Made by a program: the position numbers and the translations under genes. DNA of 64,000 nucleotides. Source: G963662675 sp963676845 (lineage in GTDB: Bacteria; Bacteroidota; Bacteroidia; Bacteroidales; Prolixibacteraceae). This document shows, piece after piece, positions 35,531 through 45,110 of the stretch. The stretch lies in assembly GCA_963676845.2 (NCBI GenBank), contig CAXXKK010000031.1, forward strand, positions 1 through 64,000, in the 5' to 3' direction. The notes beneath the pieces were generated by a model that was given only the letters and a program-made list of their open reading frames with translations, was not told the origin of the DNA and searched no databases. Every line of letters starts with the position of its first letter. Within the stretch, counting starts at the first letter, position 1.

Positions 35531-36760
35531 TTAGTTTTCCTTTGTTTTTATTAACACTAATACAGGATTATCATCTTCTTTTAAATTCTTTATTTGATCT
35601 AAAAATGTTGGTGAGATAAAATTTCCGTTTCTCCTGTTTTGCTCAAGATTGCTGAGTAGGTTATAAGGATAAATATCTCCAATGAGATAACTTTTATAAC
35701 GAGTTTGATATAACCATGTTAATTTCTGATTGCCAGTTATATCATCATAGATGTAATTGTATTTAGTTAATTTATTGGTCTTTTTTTCCAAAAACAGTAA
35801 AGCATCATATTGGTAAGTGTTATAGTTTTCATCCAAATACTCATCTCGAAACCATGCTTTTTGAAAGATAAATACGCCGGAAGTAATAGGTAGAAGGTTA
35901 AATGTGAAGTACCGTTTGGCTGATTTTCCCCATTCATAAACATTATCAGTAGTACAAAAATCAATGTATTTTCCCCATGGTAATAATTTATTATTGGTAT
36001 CAAGTATGAATGCTGGTTCTTTTGATTTGCTATTTATATTCCATATTGTATCATTCAAATAGTTGTTAAATAGCAGACCTGTTGAAGTTTTATAAAAGCA
36101 ATTATATAGTTTTTCATCGGTTAGAGTACGTGAATGCCAAAAACCATTTATGCCATACTCAATAGTAATTGTATCAGGGGGTGATTGAATGTTTTTATTA
36201 TAGATATATATTTCTCCTTTATCTCGTTCAAATATTGCAAGTTTTTGATCATCTGTAGTATTAAAAAGTACAGGTTGTGTTTTTAATTCTATCTTATCGC
36301 AATACAAGCCATCCAGAGTATACCTGAGAAATCTCCTGCCATCAGTAGGAGATAGGTAAATTGTGTCACGAATTACAGTGAAATCAAAAATTGATACATA
36401 TTCACCTGGCCCTTTTCCCTGAGTGCCTATTTTTTTTATGAATTTTCCATTGATGTCAAACTTTAAAAGCCCAAACTTATGTGCGATAATTACAATTGAG
36501 TCGTTTAACCATATTGACACAATTTCTTTAATTAACGATTCCGGTGTTGTTTCCAATGGTATGTAAAGAATAGAATCCGCAAATTCCGATACGTTTAGGA
36601 AATCTTTTTCTTTATGTTTTGCGAGGTCTATGTGTATTGGGTATTCAGTCTCGGCATCCGAATTGAATGATGAAGGTTGTGCTTTTTCTTGTGTTGTATT
36701 ACAAGAAAAGCCCAGAAGTAGTAAAAGAATGCATGAAAATGTTTTTGAATGGTTACGCAT
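35531..36760 (-). CDS. 6-bladed beta-propeller lipoprotein (propeller 4)
   Basis: A 409-residue lipoprotein (LLLLLGFSC). Its first 70 residues (EYPIHIDLAKHKEKDFLNVS, then ADSILYIPLETTPESL) are nearly those of propellers 2 and 3, and the FIKKIGTQGKGPGEYVSIFDF blade motif is kept, but the remaining blades differ strongly. This uneven similarity suggests exchange of the 5' end between copies. It starts 5 bp after propeller 5. Confidence 0.82.
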   Translation of the reverse strand: MRNHSKTFSCILLLLLGFSCNTTQEKAQPSSFNSDAETEYPIHIDLAKHKEKDFLNVSEFADSILYIPLETTPESLIKEIVSIWLNDSIVIIAHKFGLLKFDINGKFIKKIGTQGKGPGEYVSIFDFTVIRDTIYLSPTDGRRFLRYTLDGLYCDKIELKTQPVLFNTTDDQKLAIFERDKGEIYIYNKNIQSPPDTITIEYGINGFWHSRTLTDEKLYNCFYKTSTGLLFNNYLNDTIWNINSKSKEPAFILDTNNKLLPWGKYIDFCTTDNVYEWGKSAKRYFTFNLLPITSGVFIFQKAWFRDEYLDENYNTYQYDALLFLEKKTNKLTKYNYIYDDITGNQKLTWLYQTRYKSYLIGDIYPYNLLSNLEQNRRNGNFISPTFLDQIKNLKEDDNPVLVLIKTKEN

Positions 36761-36765
36761 TACGA

Positions 36766-38092
36766 CTATTCTTCATTTTGTGATAAATTTAAATGGGCAA
36801 TCATTAAAACAGGGCCATCTGTTTCCTTTAGGTTTTTGATAATATTGATTAACTGCTCTCGTTTTTGAGGAATTTTTACATTTGCTGTGCTTAACGAATC
36901 CAAATTCGTATTCATCAACTCGTATGCAGAGTAACAAATACTCCAATATTTTTCATCTGCCCATTGAGGATTAAAACTGCCTCCTCCATTCAGGTCGTTT
37001 GTAAATGACGGCTTAATACCTTCTCTTCTCCGTGTATATAAACGTTCAGATGCATATTTGTCTTCAATAATTGCATTGTTTGCCAGCACATCAATATATC
37101 CATCATCCTTTCGACACCTGGCTTTGTATTGTTTCTTTTTATAGCCAAAATCAAAAAAGACATATTCCGGGGTTTCCTGAAAATCCCGAATCAATAGGTA
37201 ATTAAAATATTCTAATGGATGACAACGAAAATGCAATACATCAAAGGGGAATTGGTCTCCTATTTTTAAGGAATAGAGCGTATCTAATTTGAAATCTTCT
37301 GTTACCCGATATACAATATCTCCTCCATAGTAGAGAAAATCAAAAGAATTTGCCCGTATTTTATAAATAGGTGGAGTAGTCTGGTAGAAATTATCCCAGG
37401 CATTTTGTGGGTCATACCCGTTCTCGATGATTTCGGTTTTTCTATTGTTGTAAGTTGGATTCGTCAGTATTTTAATCGCATTAAAATCGTTATCAACAAT
37501 TGCCATGTTAAAGACTTGGGTTGTGTCAATTGTCTCAGGCATAAATGGGTCTTGCACGATTACAAAAGAGTTGCCAAATTGTGAAATAGCTCTATAATCA
37601 GCGGCGCCATTGTAAGATGGATTTATCGATTTTATAAAATTCCCGTTAAAATCGTAAAACAATAAGCTCCTTTTCCAACTGGCATACCCCATAATCAGCT
37701 GTTTGTTTTTGTCAATGGAATAGCTTCTCAATAACTGGTATTCACCCGGACCACGGCCAGTACTCCCAATTTGTTGTAAGAACTTTCCGGCACGACTATA
37801 CTTTAATAATCCACCTATATCCGGCATCGAAGAAGATAAAATCATCTGTTAATTGTAAATTTTTAATGTTATCCTCATTGAACAGGTGATCCGGATCCAT
37901 TTCTAATTGTATCACTTCAATGTTATCCGCAATTTCACTTAAGAAAAAAGTATTGGTTGTATTGCCAAGATTATCGATTAGGTTAATTGTGCTTAATTCT
38001 TTTTCATTATTTGGTGTTGGTGCATTTTTATCGCAACTACATATGAATAATGTTGAAAGTAGAATTAATAAATAGGAAGAATTAAATTTCAT
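36766..38092 (-). pseudogene. 6-bladed beta-propeller lipoprotein, frame broken once (propeller 5)
   Basis: The first frame starts at 38092 with a lipoprotein signal (LLILLSTLFICSC), reads through IKNLQLTDDFIFFDAG and stops just after. The rest, GGLLKYSRAGKFLQQIGSTGRGPGEYQLL to the end at 36766, is in another frame. The two frames meet at about 37808-37830, where removing one base restores a normal propeller. No homopolymer is present at the break. It may be a decayed gene, a sequencing error, or (less likely) use recoding. The C-terminal ETDGPVLMIAHLN is family-like. Confidence 0.75.
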
Positions 38093-38225
38093 GAATCAAT
38101 TTGGATTAGTAAGTATAATATGGGGATTGTTAGTTTGTTGTGCTTTTTATAAAAGGAATTTTTAGAAATATCATTATCATTTTCACATTATCAACGGAGA
38201 ATTGATATTCCAGTAATTCATTAAT

Positions 38226-38266
38226 AAAAAAGCCATTTCTCTATAGTAGAGAAACGACTTTTTTTG
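38226..38266 (-). terminator. Terminator after propeller 6
   Basis: TTTCTCTA / TAGAGAAA with AAAAAG / CTTTTT outer arms forms a hairpin with T-runs on both strands. It ends the sigma/anti-sigma/propeller-6 transcript and separates it from propellers 5 to 1. Confidence 0.75.
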
Positions 38267-38278
38267 ATAATCCGTTTT

Positions 38279-39554
38279 CTACATGAGTTTAAAACGAACT
38301 AAACGTAAAGGAACGCCAACTGATTTTTTTAGTTTCTGTAATGCGTATATATAACCATTATGAAATACCATTTTTAAAGGATTGATTTCGAGCTCATAAT
38401 CATCACAAACAAAAGTGCTTTCACCAATAAATTGTCCACTGTTCCCATAAATCCATACATGAAATTTATTGGCTCCTTCTTCTTTGGGATATTCGAATAT
38501 GAGCAGGTTGTCATCTGAGTCTTTGAGCATGGTTGAAAACATTGGGATAGGAATGGGATTTTCAATTTGCGTTAAATCGCCTTCCATATCCTGAACCATT
38601 GAGTTGATTGCCTTTTTGTATTCTTGGGGCTCAATCCATTCAGGGACTTCTTCATTTATCATTGATTTATAATGTTCAATTGCTTTTTGTTGAATTTCCG
38701 TTTGTTCTTCAACTGATAGATAATTTGTCGTCCATTCAATTTTATCTTTAGCGATTAGATTCCCATTCAGATCAAAAATTGAAATATCACCATTTGTTGG
38801 GTATGCAATAACTAATCGATTATTTACACAAGCTATTTGTGGGGGGGAAGAGATTCCGTTTTGTCGTGAATATGGCATTGTTGATAGTGAAACGATCCCG
38901 CCAGAATCAAATGCATAGGAATAATTGAAAAGGGAGCAATGTCCATTCGGCTCACATTGATCGGTAAAGTAATCCCAAATTATTTTTTCCTCGTTTGTTT
39001 CATAATCAATTAAGGCCACAAAATCCCTATATTTTTCAGCCCAGATTACCCAGCCAACAACTGCGATTTTATTATTGGGAAGAGCAATCATTTGTTTGGT
39101 CATATAATCTAATACCAGTGTTTTTTTTGTAGTTGCCATCAAAATCGAAGCAAAGCATGTTGCCCATGTTGTCTAAACCGGTAAAGAAGGTATTTCCATT
39201 TACTATCCCTTCAATAGGTTTAATCTTATTAAAAGTACTCCCATTGTTCCTGGTTATCTGAAACTCTTTCTGGAACTTGCCATTTGGTGAAAATTTAGAA
39301 TAGAAATCCCGATAGGGATGGTTTACTGTAACTGATCCGTCGGGCAAAACAATTAACGACTTTCTGTCAGCCATAGATTTTCCCATTATGGAGTCGTAGT
39401 ACGATTCGAAAACTTCATCCCAATTGTTCCCCAGACCATATTCTTCGTCGGGAACCAGTTGAACCGTACCTTTTTTGTAGATATCGATTAAATTCTGAGA
39501 AGATCCGTTTATTGTTATTGTTATAAAAATAAAGATCAATATTAAATTTTTCAT
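38279..39554 (-). pseudogene. Secreted propeller-like protein, frame broken at a run of eight A (propeller 6)
   Basis: The first frame starts at 39554 with a signal peptide (IFIFITITINGSSQ) and reads to MLCFDFDGNYKK; the second reads KKTLVLDYMTKQMIALPNNKI to the end at 38279. The switch is exactly at a homopolymer (T8 at 39121-39128 on the plus strand, A8 in the message). Seven A would restore one 424-residue protein. It has repeated DFDGN / FDLNGNLIA blade strands but lacks the lipobox and the GPxEY motif of propellers 1-5. Slippage at A8 could make it phase-variable or let some transcripts be corrected. Confidence 0.72.
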
Positions 39555-39618
39555 TGTTAGTGTTTTATGTTTGTTGTGTTTTGAGATGAGAGCTTTCTGT
39601 GCCCGGGTGAAAGAAGCT

Positions 39619-40065
39619 CTATCTCAATAAATACTCTGTCGTATTTCCATTTGGGTCAATTAGTTTCATTGTTAATGGTTGGTCGGCATACGGGAGATTA
39701 GCATCAATTTCAATCTCGCTATATGAAATGTCATTCGCAAGAACTTCATCCGCCGTTTTATTGGGAACAATTATTATTATAAATGCTAAAATGCAGGCCG
39801 CAGCAAAAATATAGGTAACATTTGTCGACAATTTTCGGCTCTTGGCTTTAAGAACTTGTGGTTGCTGAATTCAGGAATAACTGTTGGTGCTTTAGCCAGT
39901 TGGTTTATACGTGATTTTATCTTATTTGAGGTAATTTTCATTTCCTCATAATCTTGTCGGCAGTCTGAACATTCCTTAAAATGAAGTTCAATTTGCATTT
40001 TCTCATCTTCCGAGCATTCGTTGTCAATGTATTTGCTGAATGAGACTTTTATCGATACAGCTCAT
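39619..40065 (-). pseudogene. Zinc-type anti-sigma factor, frame broken twice
   Basis: An ATG at 40065 overlaps the sigma gene end and reads MSCIDKSLIQQ. After a frame change at about 40030-40042 it continues KYIDNECSEDEKMQIELHFKECSDC, which contains the HxxxCxxC zinc anti-sigma motif. A second change at about 39846-39856 leads to KLSTNVTYIFAAACILAFIIIIV, the single membrane helix, and a periplasmic tail ending NTTEYLLR. One break needs removal and the other addition of a base. With both repaired it would be a normal anti-sigma factor of about 148 residues. Confidence 0.7.
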
Positions 40066-40531
40066 ACTTTTGAGTTTTAAGTTCTGTTTCTAATTTTTTC
40101 AATGTACGTGAAAGTGTTTTACCAATTGATGTGAATTTCATCCCTGTTGCTTCTGCCATTTCTTTATAAGACATTCCTTCACTGTATAAAATCACCAGCG
40201 CTTTTTCATTAGAATTTAATGTAGAAAGAGCGTTGTTCAGTTCTTCAATAGCAAGTTCATTTTCCGGTTCATTGTTTACTCTTTCAAGTTGTGTGTCAAT
40301 TTGTTCGAACCTGTTATTGAATTTTTGTTTGTCAATACATTTATTGATTGTTGCCCGGCACAGCCAACTTTTGGTATTATTAATTGAGTTCCTGTCTTTC
40401 ATCCGATTAAACAAATAAATAAAGACTTCCTGTACAATATCGGCTGCTTCATCATTGTCGCTTAGCATTTTCTGTGCAACACGAAAAACTAGTGAATAAT
40501 TCTTTTTATATATTTCTTCAAAGTCGCTCAA
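40049..40531 (-). CDS. ECF-type RNA polymerase sigma factor
   Basis: A 160-residue sigma-70 family factor. Region 2 covers FEEIYKKNYSLVFRVAQKMLSDNDEAADIVQEVFIYLFNR (residues 4-45) and region 4 LSTLNSNEKALVILYSEGMSYKEMAEATGMKFTSIGKTLSRTLKKL (about 105-150). The start is a TTG at 40531. The stop overlaps the anti-sigma start. It probably drives the downstream propeller genes and perhaps its own operon. The reading frame is intact although both downstream partners are broken. Confidence 0.9.
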   Translation of the reverse strand: MSDFEEIYKKNYSLVFRVAQKMLSDNDEAADIVQEVFIYLFNRMKDRNSINNTKSWLCRATINKCIDKQKFNNRFEQIDTQLERVNNEPENELAIEELNNALSTLNSNEKALVILYSEGMSYKEMAEATGMKFTSIGKTLSRTLKKLETELKTQKYELYR

Positions 40532-40774
40532 TCCCGGGCTTTATTAGTAAGTCTGTTTTGGATGTTAATTTGTGACATAAAATTTAATATTTTTTATCAA
40601 AAGGGACAATTATAAGTATATATCTATGCGATCATCCTGTTTCTGGTGATATGACTCATTAATCGCAAAATATGCGGGTTTCATTCTAATCAAAATATTT
40701 CATTGTTTATCATATTGAAATAGCAGTTTGTCAGATTAATCTTTTAATTTCATAATGTTTAGAAGTTCTTTGAG

Positions 40775-42578
40775 ATGAACTTTAATTCAAATACTATGAG
40801 ACTAATAATTATTTCTTTTCTGATTTTACTGTTGAATGTAAATGCGATAGCAGGTGCAGATCCGGATGACCGATTTTATGAAGAGACACTTTGGGCTCAG
40901 ATTGACTGCAAATTTTTGGGTGATAATTATACTGTTGCAACAATCTATAAGGAGGATATAAAGATTGAGTTGGATGGAAATATCCTCCCTGCTGATTCTA
41001 CAATATTTAATGCATTAGTTGAACAATTGGATTCTGCAATTGAACGGAATGATGTGAAATTGGTAAAGTACTCCGGGGAATATGATCTTTGAGATTAATA
41101 AGCCAGGGAACGAGGGTGTTGTGGTTGGGACAGAAAAAGTAGCTTCTGGTGATTTGTTCAAAAATGTCATTCAAGTTAATTTAGAAGACACTGTTTCTTA
41201 TGAAGAAAGGCGGAAAATCTACTATTATTATTTGCTGAACTCTCTGGTTGAGAAGAATCCGAACCAAATAAATCAATGTATTTTCAGGGATCTGTCTTTG
41301 ATGAAGACAAGCCTGAAGATGTTATGTATAATTCATATGATTTGGAAGTGATTAAAATGATTTATTCCAGAAATTTCAGAAATCAATTAAACGACTATAA
41401 GAACAGACTTCTAGCAGATGAATTTATGGCACAAAATAATGTTTCAAATGTTGAGGCTTTTTATAATATTATTTCGATACTGTTAGCTATTGTCTATTTG
41501 GCATTGGTTACCCGATTGCGTTTGTTTAAAAAGCATCACTACCAGTTTAGAAAATTTTTAAATCAAGGGCTGGCAGTTTTCATCTCTTATATAATCTTTA
41601 TCGTTTGTTCACAGTTTCTTACAAGTAAACATTTATTTGGATATTATTCCTTTCAACTTGCACTTTCATTGTTTGCAGGAACTCTTGCTATGGGTTTTAT
41701 AGCTATTGTGGGAATCTATTTTATTGAGAAAATTATTTTTAGAAATAGAGATATGAATCTGTTTAGTAATGTGCTTGTAATTTTTCTCACAACTTCGCTT
41801 GTCCCTTTTTTGCTATTATTTGTTTTAAACCTTACGGGGATGATTACAAACTTTTCATCAGGTGATTATGCTGCTACAATAACTTTCTCTACAGTCTTTG
41901 CTGTTGCACGAACTTTCTATGTCTATATGACAGTAAAGGCAGAACAGGAGATTCGGGTTAAGGATCTTGAGTTATCCAAACTAAATGGAATGCATAAACA
42001 AGCAGAGTTGGAGTCGTTGCAATCGAAAATAAATCCTCATTTTCTATATAATGCATTAAATTCTATTGCCAGTCTTGCAACTACAGATAGTCAAAAGACT
42101 GAACAAATGGCCTTGGCTTTATCCGATTTTTTTAAGTATTCATTGAATAAAGAACAAAAAACAATGGTTACGATAAAGGAGGAAGTTGAATCGGTAGAAA
42201 CGTACCTTACAATTGAAAAAGTTCGTTTTGGCGAGAAACTTAGTTATGAATTGGAAGTGCCATTGGAACTTGAGTCTGTTTTGATTCCTCAATTTATCAT
42301 TCAACCTGTTGTTGAAAATGCAAGTAAAACATGCCATTTCAAAGATGAGTGAAAATGGAAAAATAAAGCTCGAAGTTTGCGAAAATGGATTGCTGCTTGA
42401 GATTCGTATATTTGATAATGGTTCCTCATTTCCTGAAGAACCGGTTTCAGGCTATGGATTGCAAAGTATTCAGGAAAAGCTTGATTTAATTTATAAAGGA
42501 GAAGCTTCATTAACGTGGCAAAACGGAGATAATAAGCATGTGTTGATTTCTATTCCCCCAAATTTAAATGTCAATTAA
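40775..42578 (+). pseudogene. LytS-type sensor histidine kinase, frame broken three times
   Basis: The pieces are: signal peptide and periplasmic domain (start 40775, to KYSGEYD), more periplasmic sequence (FEINKPGNEGVV to NPNQINQ), then membrane helices, the H-box LQSKINPHFLYNALNSIASLA and N-box PVVENA, and finally VKHAISKM and the ATPase G-box VSGYGLQSIQEKLDLIY. Breaks lie at about 41080-41090, 41272-41280 and 42322-42328. At the last, GCAAGTAAA would be GCAGTAAA in the expected ENAVKHA motif. Repaired, it would be one kinase of about 600 residues phosphorylating the LytTR regulator that starts at 42578. Confidence 0.78.
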
Positions 42579-43345
42579 TGTCAGATATCGTATATAGAAC
42601 TTTAATAGCCGATGATGAGTCTCCTGCGCGTCAAAGACTTCGATCTATTCTCGAATCATTTCCGGAAATAGAAATTATTGGTGAATCTTCAGATGGACAA
42701 TCAGCTGTGAATCAGATTAATGATTTTCATCCAGATTTACTTTTTCTGGACATCCAAATGCCCTTGCTAAACGGTTTTGAAGTTTTAAAAGAAGTGAATT
42801 ATTTCCCGTTGGTAATATTTTGTACCGCTTATGATGAATATGCTTTAAAAGCTTTTGAGACAAATGCCATTGATTACATCGTAAAGCCGGTTCGTGAGGA
42901 ACGAATTAAATCATCGCTGGAAAAGTTGGAAAAGCTGAAGTTTCCGGCGTCGAATAAAGAACAAATTCTTGATTTTATTGATGGCTATTTAAAGAACTCT
43001 CAGAAAAAGAAAGCAACAAATATTCCGATAAAAATAGGAGATCGGATGCTGTTGTTGAAACTGGCAGATATCAGTTATTTTTTAGCCGAAGAAAAGTATG
43101 TTACCATTTTTACAGTTCACGGGAAGAAGCATATAACGGATTACTCGTTGAAGTACCTTGAGGGAAAATTGGATGAAAGCTTTATTCGAATTCATCGTTC
43201 GATCCTTATAAATTTAGCTCATATACATGAACTAAAAAAGTACTTTGGAGGCAGGTTTATTATTTTGATGGATGATAATTTACAAAGTCGCCTTATTTCA
43301 GGTAGAAGCTATTCCGAAAATATTAGAAAGCTATTTGATCTTTAG
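42578..43345 (+). CDS. LytTR-family response regulator
   Basis: A 255-residue regulator with an N-terminal receiver domain (LIADDESPARQRLRSIL; phospho-acceptor Asp in DLLFLDIQMPLLNGFEVL; FCTAYDEYALKAFETNAIDYIVKP) and a C-terminal LytTR DNA-binding domain (about residues 150-250: ISYFLAEEKYVTIFTVHGKKH, RIHRSILINLAHI). Its ATG overlaps the kinase stop by one base. The intact frame beside a broken kinase is notable. Confidence 0.92.
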   Translation: MSDIVYRTLIADDESPARQRLRSILESFPEIEIIGESSDGQSAVNQINDFHPDLLFLDIQMPLLNGFEVLKEVNYFPLVIFCTAYDEYALKAFETNAIDYIVKPVREERIKSSLEKLEKLKFPASNKEQILDFIDGYLKNSQKKKATNIPIKIGDRMLLLKLADISYFLAEEKYVTIFTVHGKKHITDYSLKYLEGKLDESFIRIHRSILINLAHIHELKKYFGGRFIILMDDNLQSRLISGRSYSENIRKLFDL

Positions 43346-43356
43346 TTGCCAAATAA

Positions 43357-43386
43357 AAAAGCCGCTTTCCTTTCGGAGAGCGGCTT
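43357..43386 (-). terminator. Terminator of eno
   Basis: AAGCCGCTTTCC / GGAGAGCGGCTT stem with a TTTC loop; on the minus strand it is followed by a run of T (GGCTTTTTTATTT), so it fits eno, which ends at 43409, and may also serve the LytTR gene. Confidence 0.8.
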
Positions 43387-43408
43387 CCATCTATCTTGAA
43401 TCTAAGAA

Positions 43409-44710
43409 TTACTTCTTATAGATTTTTTTGTACCCGTAGATAGCAGTATCACCCAATTGTTCTTCGATACGAAGTAATTGGTTGTATTTAGCCATCCTGT
43501 CAGAACGGCTCAATGAACCAGTTTTAATCTGACCAGAGTTAGTTGCAACAGCGATGTCAGCGATAGTTGAATCTTCAGTTTCACCTGAACGGTGAGAAGT
43601 TACTGAAGTGTAACCAGCGCGGTGTGCCATTTCAATTGCATCTAAAGTTTCAGTTAAAGTACCAATTTGGTTTACTTTGATAAGGATAGAGTTCGCAGCA
43701 CCTAGCTCGATACCTTTTTGTAGGTATTCAACATTAGTTACGAATAAATCGTCACCAACCAACTGGCATTTGCTACCAATACCGTCATTCAATTTAACCC
43801 AACCGTCCCAGTCACCTTCGTCGCAACCGTCTTCGATTGAATCAATAGGGAATTTTTCAACTAACTCGGCAAGGTAAGCAACTTGTTCGTCGCGATTACG
43901 TTTTACACCAGTTTCGCCTTCGAATTTGCTATAGTCATAAATACCATCGCTGTAAAATTCAGAAGCAGCACAGTCAAGAGCGATAGAAACATCACCACCA
44001 TCTTCTGCACGACCTGGTTTGTAACCTGCATTTTTAATCGCTTCGATGATTGAGTTCAATGCATCTTCAGTACCATCAAGAGTTGGAGCGAAACCACCTT
44101 CGTCACCTACAGCAGTACTAAGACCACGTTTTGACAATACTTTTTTCAAGCTATGGAAAACCTCAGCACCCATACGAAGACCTTCACGGAATGAAGGAGC
44201 ACCGATAGGACGGATCATGAATTCCTGGAATGCGATAGGAGCATCAGAGTGAGAACCACCGTTGATGATGTTCATCATAGGAACAGGCAATGTTTTTGCA
44301 TTAGTTCCACCGATGTAGCGATATAGAGGTAAGCCAAGAGCAGTAGCAGCAGCTTTAGCAACAGCTAAAGAAACTCCCAACATAGCGTTAGCACCTAATT
44401 TAGATTTTGTTTTTGTTCCGTCAAGAGCAAGTAATTTACTGTCGATAGCAACTTGATCTGCAGCATCCATGCCGATGATTTCTTTGGCAATAACTGTATT
44501 AACGTTCTCAACAGCTTTTAAAACACCTTTACCCAGGTAACGGCCTTTGTCACCGTCACGTAATTCAAGTGCTTCGTTTTCTCCGGTTGATGCACCAGAT
44601 GGAACAGCTGCTAAACCAACAGAACCACATTCCAATGTGATTTCTACTTCTACAGTGGGATTACCACGAGAGTCAAGAATTTCTCTACCAACTACGTTAC
44701 TAATTAACAT
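43409..44710 (-). CDS. eno: Enolase
   Basis: A 433-residue protein, full length for the family. Present are GREILDSRGNPTVEVE at the N-terminus, GASTGENEALELRDGD, the catalytic Glu in AVGDEGGFAP, the metal ligands Asp/Glu/Asp in ALDCAASEF, SIEDGCDEGDW and LVGDDLFVTN, the catalytic Lys in ILIKVNQIGTLTET, and the C-terminal SHRSGETEDSTIADIAVATN signature. It interconverts 2-phosphoglycerate and phosphoenolpyruvate in glycolysis. It is monocistronic with its own promoter and terminator. Confidence 0.98.
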   Translation of the reverse strand: MLISNVVGREILDSRGNPTVEVEITLECGSVGLAAVPSGASTGENEALELRDGDKGRYLGKGVLKAVENVNTVIAKEIIGMDAADQVAIDSKLLALDGTKTKSKLGANAMLGVSLAVAKAAATALGLPLYRYIGGTNAKTLPVPMMNIINGGSHSDAPIAFQEFMIRPIGAPSFREGLRMGAEVFHSLKKVLSKRGLSTAVGDEGGFAPTLDGTEDALNSIIEAIKNAGYKPGRAEDGGDVSIALDCAASEFYSDGIYDYSKFEGETGVKRNRDEQVAYLAELVEKFPIDSIEDGCDEGDWDGWVKLNDGIGSKCQLVGDDLFVTNVEYLQKGIELGAANSILIKVNQIGTLTETLDAIEMAHRAGYTSVTSHRSGETEDSTIADIAVATNSGQIKTGSLSRSDRMAKYNQLLRIEEQLGDTAIYGYKKIYKK

Positions 44711-45110
44711 GATTTATGGGTTTGAATTAAACTTAATAGATTATCTTAAAACATTGATTTTTAAGAGCTTTTTGCAAAGCCGACACAAATATAATAAATC
44801 CAGTGTATATTCTTCAGTTTTGTAAAAAATGCATAACCTTAATTTAACCAGAAATTGAAGTGATTAATTCACTAAACTATTATGCTGGTTGGTTGGTTTT
44901 TAAGTGCTTCCCCTGCAATGTTTTTGCATGATGAAGATATTCCAATCTGATCTTTTTAAGTAATATATACTTTCTAGTATGCTGGTTTTTTCTTTCACTG
45001 AACCTTCCTTCCTTAAATGCACAAGGATTTACGCATTTTTAAGAAGATGGTTTTAATTTTAGTGGCGAGTACGAGTAGAGAGTTGAGACAACTTCAACTT
45101 CATAATTCGT
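44711..45110 (-). promoter_or_regulatory. eno upstream region with promoter
   Basis: On the minus strand TATATTTG (44793-44786) matches the TAnnTTTG -7 element, about 75 bp before the enolase ATG; the -33 region is weak. The rest of this 400-bp gap is AT-rich and holds no gene or repeat that I can support. Confidence 0.5.

Noticed and set aside
39115..39135. Classic -1 slippery site A AAA AAC at the propeller 6 break
   Set aside because: The downstream frame needs a +1 (or -2) change, so ordinary -1 ribosomal frameshifting on this heptamer would give the wrong frame.
40775..40900. NVEALA-type peptide suggested by the NVNAIAG sequence
   Set aside because: The rest does not match that family, and the piece is the signal peptide of the kinase. 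No NVEALA peptide gene was found near the propellers.
40775..41351. Two separate small secreted proteins at the kinase 5' end
   Set aside because: Both pieces read on from each other in sense and flow into the membrane region of the kinase; the overlap ends are artefacts of the frame breaks.
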